Of a DNA stretch of 7,409 nt, positions 5,968 through 7,409 are shown one piece after another. The stretch is taken from positions 1 through 7,409 of the forward strand of contig JAFOHJ010000224.1 of NCBI GenBank assembly GCA_017421885.1, in the 5' to 3' direction. This DNA comes from Clostridia bacterium. GTDB taxonomy: Bacteria > Bacillota_A > Clostridia > Oscillospirales > Butyricicoccaceae. Below the pieces are notes generated by a model. That model saw only the letters and a list, made by a program, of their open reading frames with translations, did no database searches and had not been told where the DNA came from. A program made the translations under genes and the position numbers. Numbering within the stretch: position 1 is the first letter of the stretch; the number at the start of each line of letters is the position of its first letter.

Positions 5968-6330
5968 TTACTTAAGCAATTCGTCGATTATATCGACGAT
6001 CGACTCGGTCCTCTTGGCTATTTCATAGTTTTTAAGGCCCGAATTGACTCTGATGATATAGCCGACTTCTTCGCGGATCTTTATCAGCTTATCTTCATAG
6101 CCCGAATATTTCTTAACGAGCCCTACCTGATCCTCGGTATCTCTGAGGATAGTCTCGGCCCTTATGATGGCGTCTCTGACGCCCTGACGGGAAATCTCTG
6201 CGTGTTCGGCGATCTCGGTGAGGGAAAGATCTTCGTTATAATAAAGATCAAACAGTTCTTTCTGCTTTTCTGTAAGCAGATCACCGTAGAAATCGAAGAG
6301 CATCGACATATGAAAGGTGTCGCTCTTCAT
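5968..6330 (-). CDS. ylxM: YlxM family helix-turn-helix protein, SRP-operon partner
   Basis: A 120-aa protein of the YlxM/UPF0122 family, found beside ffh or ftsY in Firmicutes and linked to the SRP pathway. It carries a sigma-factor region-4-like helix-turn-helix: LLTEKQKELFDLYYNEDLSL (18-37) leads into TEIAEHAEISRQGVRDAIIR (38-57), the last part being the recognition helix. A charged, probably helical C-terminal half follows. The start at 6330 has AAAGGAG seven bases upstream and gives the expected length. The same frame stays open to 6516, but that would run through the promoter and its extra residues do not look like the family. It is the first gene of its operon. Biochemically the role is poorly defined; work on streptococcal YlxM suggests it binds SRP components. 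Confidence 0.93.
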   Translation of the reverse strand: MKSDTFHMSMLFDFYGDLLTEKQKELFDLYYNEDLSLTEIAEHAEISRQGVRDAIIRAETILRDTEDQVGLVKKYSGYEDKLIKIREEVGYIIRVNSGLKNYEIAKRTESIVDIIDELLK

Positions 6331-6370
6331 CCCCTCACTCCTTTCTGTAAAGTCGTCTTCCTTTACAACG

Positions 6371-6392
6371 GGATTTATGATACTATAAATCC
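6371..6392. repeat. Perfect 8+8 inverted repeat over the ylxM -10 box
   Basis: GGATTTAT (6371-6378) and ATAAATCC (6385-6392) are exact inverted copies separated by GATACT. The repeat covers the whole -10 box and part of the spacer and ends about where transcription begins, so it would be mostly absent from the RNA. It therefore looks more like a protein-binding operator than a leader hairpin. The cognate regulator is unknown. Confidence 0.6.
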
Positions 6393-6405
6393 TTCCGCTT
6401 GTCAA
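6377..6405 (-). promoter_or_regulatory. Sigma-A promoter of the ylxM-ffh operon
   Basis: On the minus strand a perfect TTGACA (6405-6400) is followed by a 17-bp spacer and TATCAT (6382-6377, 5/6 to TATAAT). Transcription should start near 6370, giving a leader of about 40 nt before ylxM. The -10 box lies within a perfect inverted repeat annotated separately. Confidence 0.85.
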
Positions 6406-6463
6406 GACATTCCACACAAATTTATTCGGCAATTTAAACATATTTTCACGCACTCGCACACCC

Positions 6464-6492
6464 TTGTCAGATGCACTTTTGAATAGTATAAT
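6464..6492 (+). promoter_or_regulatory. Sigma-A promoter of lgt
   Basis: TTGTCA (6464-6469, 5/6 to TTGACA), a 17-bp spacer and a consensus TATAAT (6487-6492). Transcription should start near 6499, about 40 nt before the lgt ATG. Together with the divergent ylxM promoter this accounts for the 209-bp intergenic region; the 58 bp between the two -35 boxes are AT-rich and show no further structure I can support. Confidence 0.85.
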
Positions 6493-6539
6493 AGTATCGT
6501 CAAAACACATCAGCATTTCACGAAAGGTCCATCCAAAAA

Positions 6540-7370
6540 ATGATAAATACTGTTTCCTTCCCCGGTCTGTCAGACATTGTTCTTACCCTTAACAGAGTGG
6601 CGTTCTCGGTCTTTGGATACGACATCATGTGGTATGGTGTCATTATAGGCAGCGGTTTTACCCTTGCAGCTCTGTACGCCTGTTTCAGAGCAAAAGAGTT
6701 TGAGCTTGACACCGACTTTATCATGGACATTTTAATATGGTGCCTGCCCGCCGCAATAATCGGCGCCCGCCTTTATTATGTCGCTTTCCGATGGGAATAC
6801 TTCTCTCAGGATCTAAGCCGTATCCTCAATATCCGCGGCGGCGGCCTTGCCTTTTACGGTGGCTTCCTCGGCGGAGTTCTCGGCGGTGCCCTTGTATGCA
6901 AGCTTAAAAAGCGCCGCTTTATGCCCACGTTAGACATGGCCTGCATAGTCTTCCCTCTTGCCCAATCTATCGGACGATGGGGTAACTTTATGAACTGCGA
7001 AGCATTTGGCGGCCCCACCGATCTTCCCTGGGGAATGTCAATAAACGGTGCAGCCCCCGTCCATCCCACCTTCCTCTATGAATCCATTTGGAATTTTATC
7101 GGTTTCCTGCTGCTTCACAAATATTCCAAAAAACGCAGGTTTGACGGTGAAATGGCCCTTGCATATCTGGCATGGTACGGCTTTGGCAGAATGTTCATCG
7201 AGGGGCTGAGGACCGACAGCCTTTATATCGGCTCGACGAACATCCGTGTTTCTCAGCTGCTGGCATTCATATTCTTTATCGTTGGCGCCGGACTCCTGTG
7301 CTATATGCACATGAGCAAGAAATATCTTTCCTGCCGCCTCTTCACCTCGCGTATGCGCGCTGCCTTTTAA
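6540..7370 (+). CDS. lgt: Prolipoprotein diacylglyceryl transferase Lgt
   Basis: Lgt is an integral membrane enzyme that moves the diacylglyceryl group of phosphatidylglycerol to the lipobox cysteine of prelipoproteins, the first step of lipoprotein maturation. The 276-aa product shows hydrophobic segments and the family motifs: PGLSDIVLTLNRVAFSVFG and WYG near the N-terminus, GGGLAFYGGFLGG (100-112), the Lgt signature IGRWGNFMNCEAFGG (144-158) with conserved R146, N149 and E154, VHPTFLYES (174-182), and YGFGRMFIEGLRTDSL (213-228) with the essential second Arg at R224. A final membrane helix ends in a basic tail. The start ATG matches the length of Clostridia homologues; the only Shine-Dalgarno-like AAAGG is 12 bases upstream, rather far, so initiation may be modest. 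The gene is divergent from ylxM. The lipoprotein at the other end of the window would be a client, but no specific link is implied. Confidence 0.97.
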   Translation: MINTVSFPGLSDIVLTLNRVAFSVFGYDIMWYGVIIGSGFTLAALYACFRAKEFELDTDFIMDILIWCLPAAIIGARLYYVAFRWEYFSQDLSRILNIRGGGLAFYGGFLGGVLGGALVCKLKKRRFMPTLDMACIVFPLAQSIGRWGNFMNCEAFGGPTDLPWGMSINGAAPVHPTFLYESIWNFIGFLLLHKYSKKRRFDGEMALAYLAWYGFGRMFIEGLRTDSLYIGSTNIRVSQLLAFIFFIVGAGLLCYMHMSKKYLSCRLFTSRMRAAF

Positions 7371-7409
7371 GGTAGCAGCGTCCATAATATACCCGCGTTT
7401 ATTCCCACA

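Noticed and set aside
6331..6516. N-terminal extension of ylxM by 62 residues
   Set aside because: The frame is open, but it would pass through the TTGACA/TATCAT promoter. The internal ATG at 6330 has a strong ribosome binding site and gives the normal family length.
7358..7380. GC-rich hairpin at the end of lgt as an intrinsic terminator
   Set aside because: CGCTGC and GCAGCG can pair around the stop codon, but no T-run follows in the remaining 29 bases, so a terminator cannot be supported.
1..7409. CRISPR arrays, insertion sequences, tRNA or rRNA genes, SRP RNA, toxin-antitoxin or defence genes
   Set aside because: Looked for on both strands and not found; nearly all sequence is accounted for by known protein genes and short regulatory gaps.

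Overview
The window looks like chromosomal housekeeping DNA of a low-to-mid GC Gram-positive bacterium of the class Clostridia. A Ruminococcus/Oscillospiraceae-type organism fits best. This rests on the ylxM-ffh-rpsP-khpA-rimM-trmD gene set, strong AGGAGG-type ribosome binding sites, sigma-A-type promoters, and the Clostridia-type GNAT protein. The exact genus is inference.

Layout: everything from 1 to about 6400 is transcribed on the minus strand, and only lgt at the right end is on the plus strand. Reading in the direction of minus transcription, a promoter at 6405-6377 drives ylxM, ffh (SRP GTPase), rpsP (ribosomal protein bS16) and khpA (KH RNA-binding protein), ending at a strong intrinsic terminator (4058-4024). 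Next come a GNAT acetyltransferase with its own terminator (3229-3192) and a MATE efflux transporter with its own promoter and terminator (1724-1695). A new extended -10 promoter (about 1694-1661) then restarts transcription for rimM and trmD (16S maturation factor and tRNA m1G37 methyltransferase). These are followed 21 bp later by the 5' part of a lipoprotein gene that runs off the left edge.

In many Firmicutes ylxM-ffh-rpsP-khpA-rimM-trmD-rplS form one continuous block. Here the block is split by a GNAT-MATE segment of about 2.3 kb, and the place normally held by rplS is taken by a lipoprotein. That lipoprotein resembles the serine beta-lactamase/esterase family, but its catalytic SxxK motif appears to read TMTN.

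On the right, ylxM and lgt (prolipoprotein diacylglyceryl transferase) are divergent. The 209-bp gap between them carries two well-formed sigma-A promoters, and a perfect 8+8 inverted repeat covers the ylxM -10 box.

The proteins share general themes: protein targeting (Ffh), ribosome and tRNA maturation (bS16, RimM, TrmD, KhpA) and envelope functions (Lgt, lipoprotein, MATE). I see no CRISPR array, mobile element, tRNA, rRNA, defence cassette or clearly new multi-gene system. The points worth a second look are operon architecture, candidate operators and the degenerate catalytic motif.
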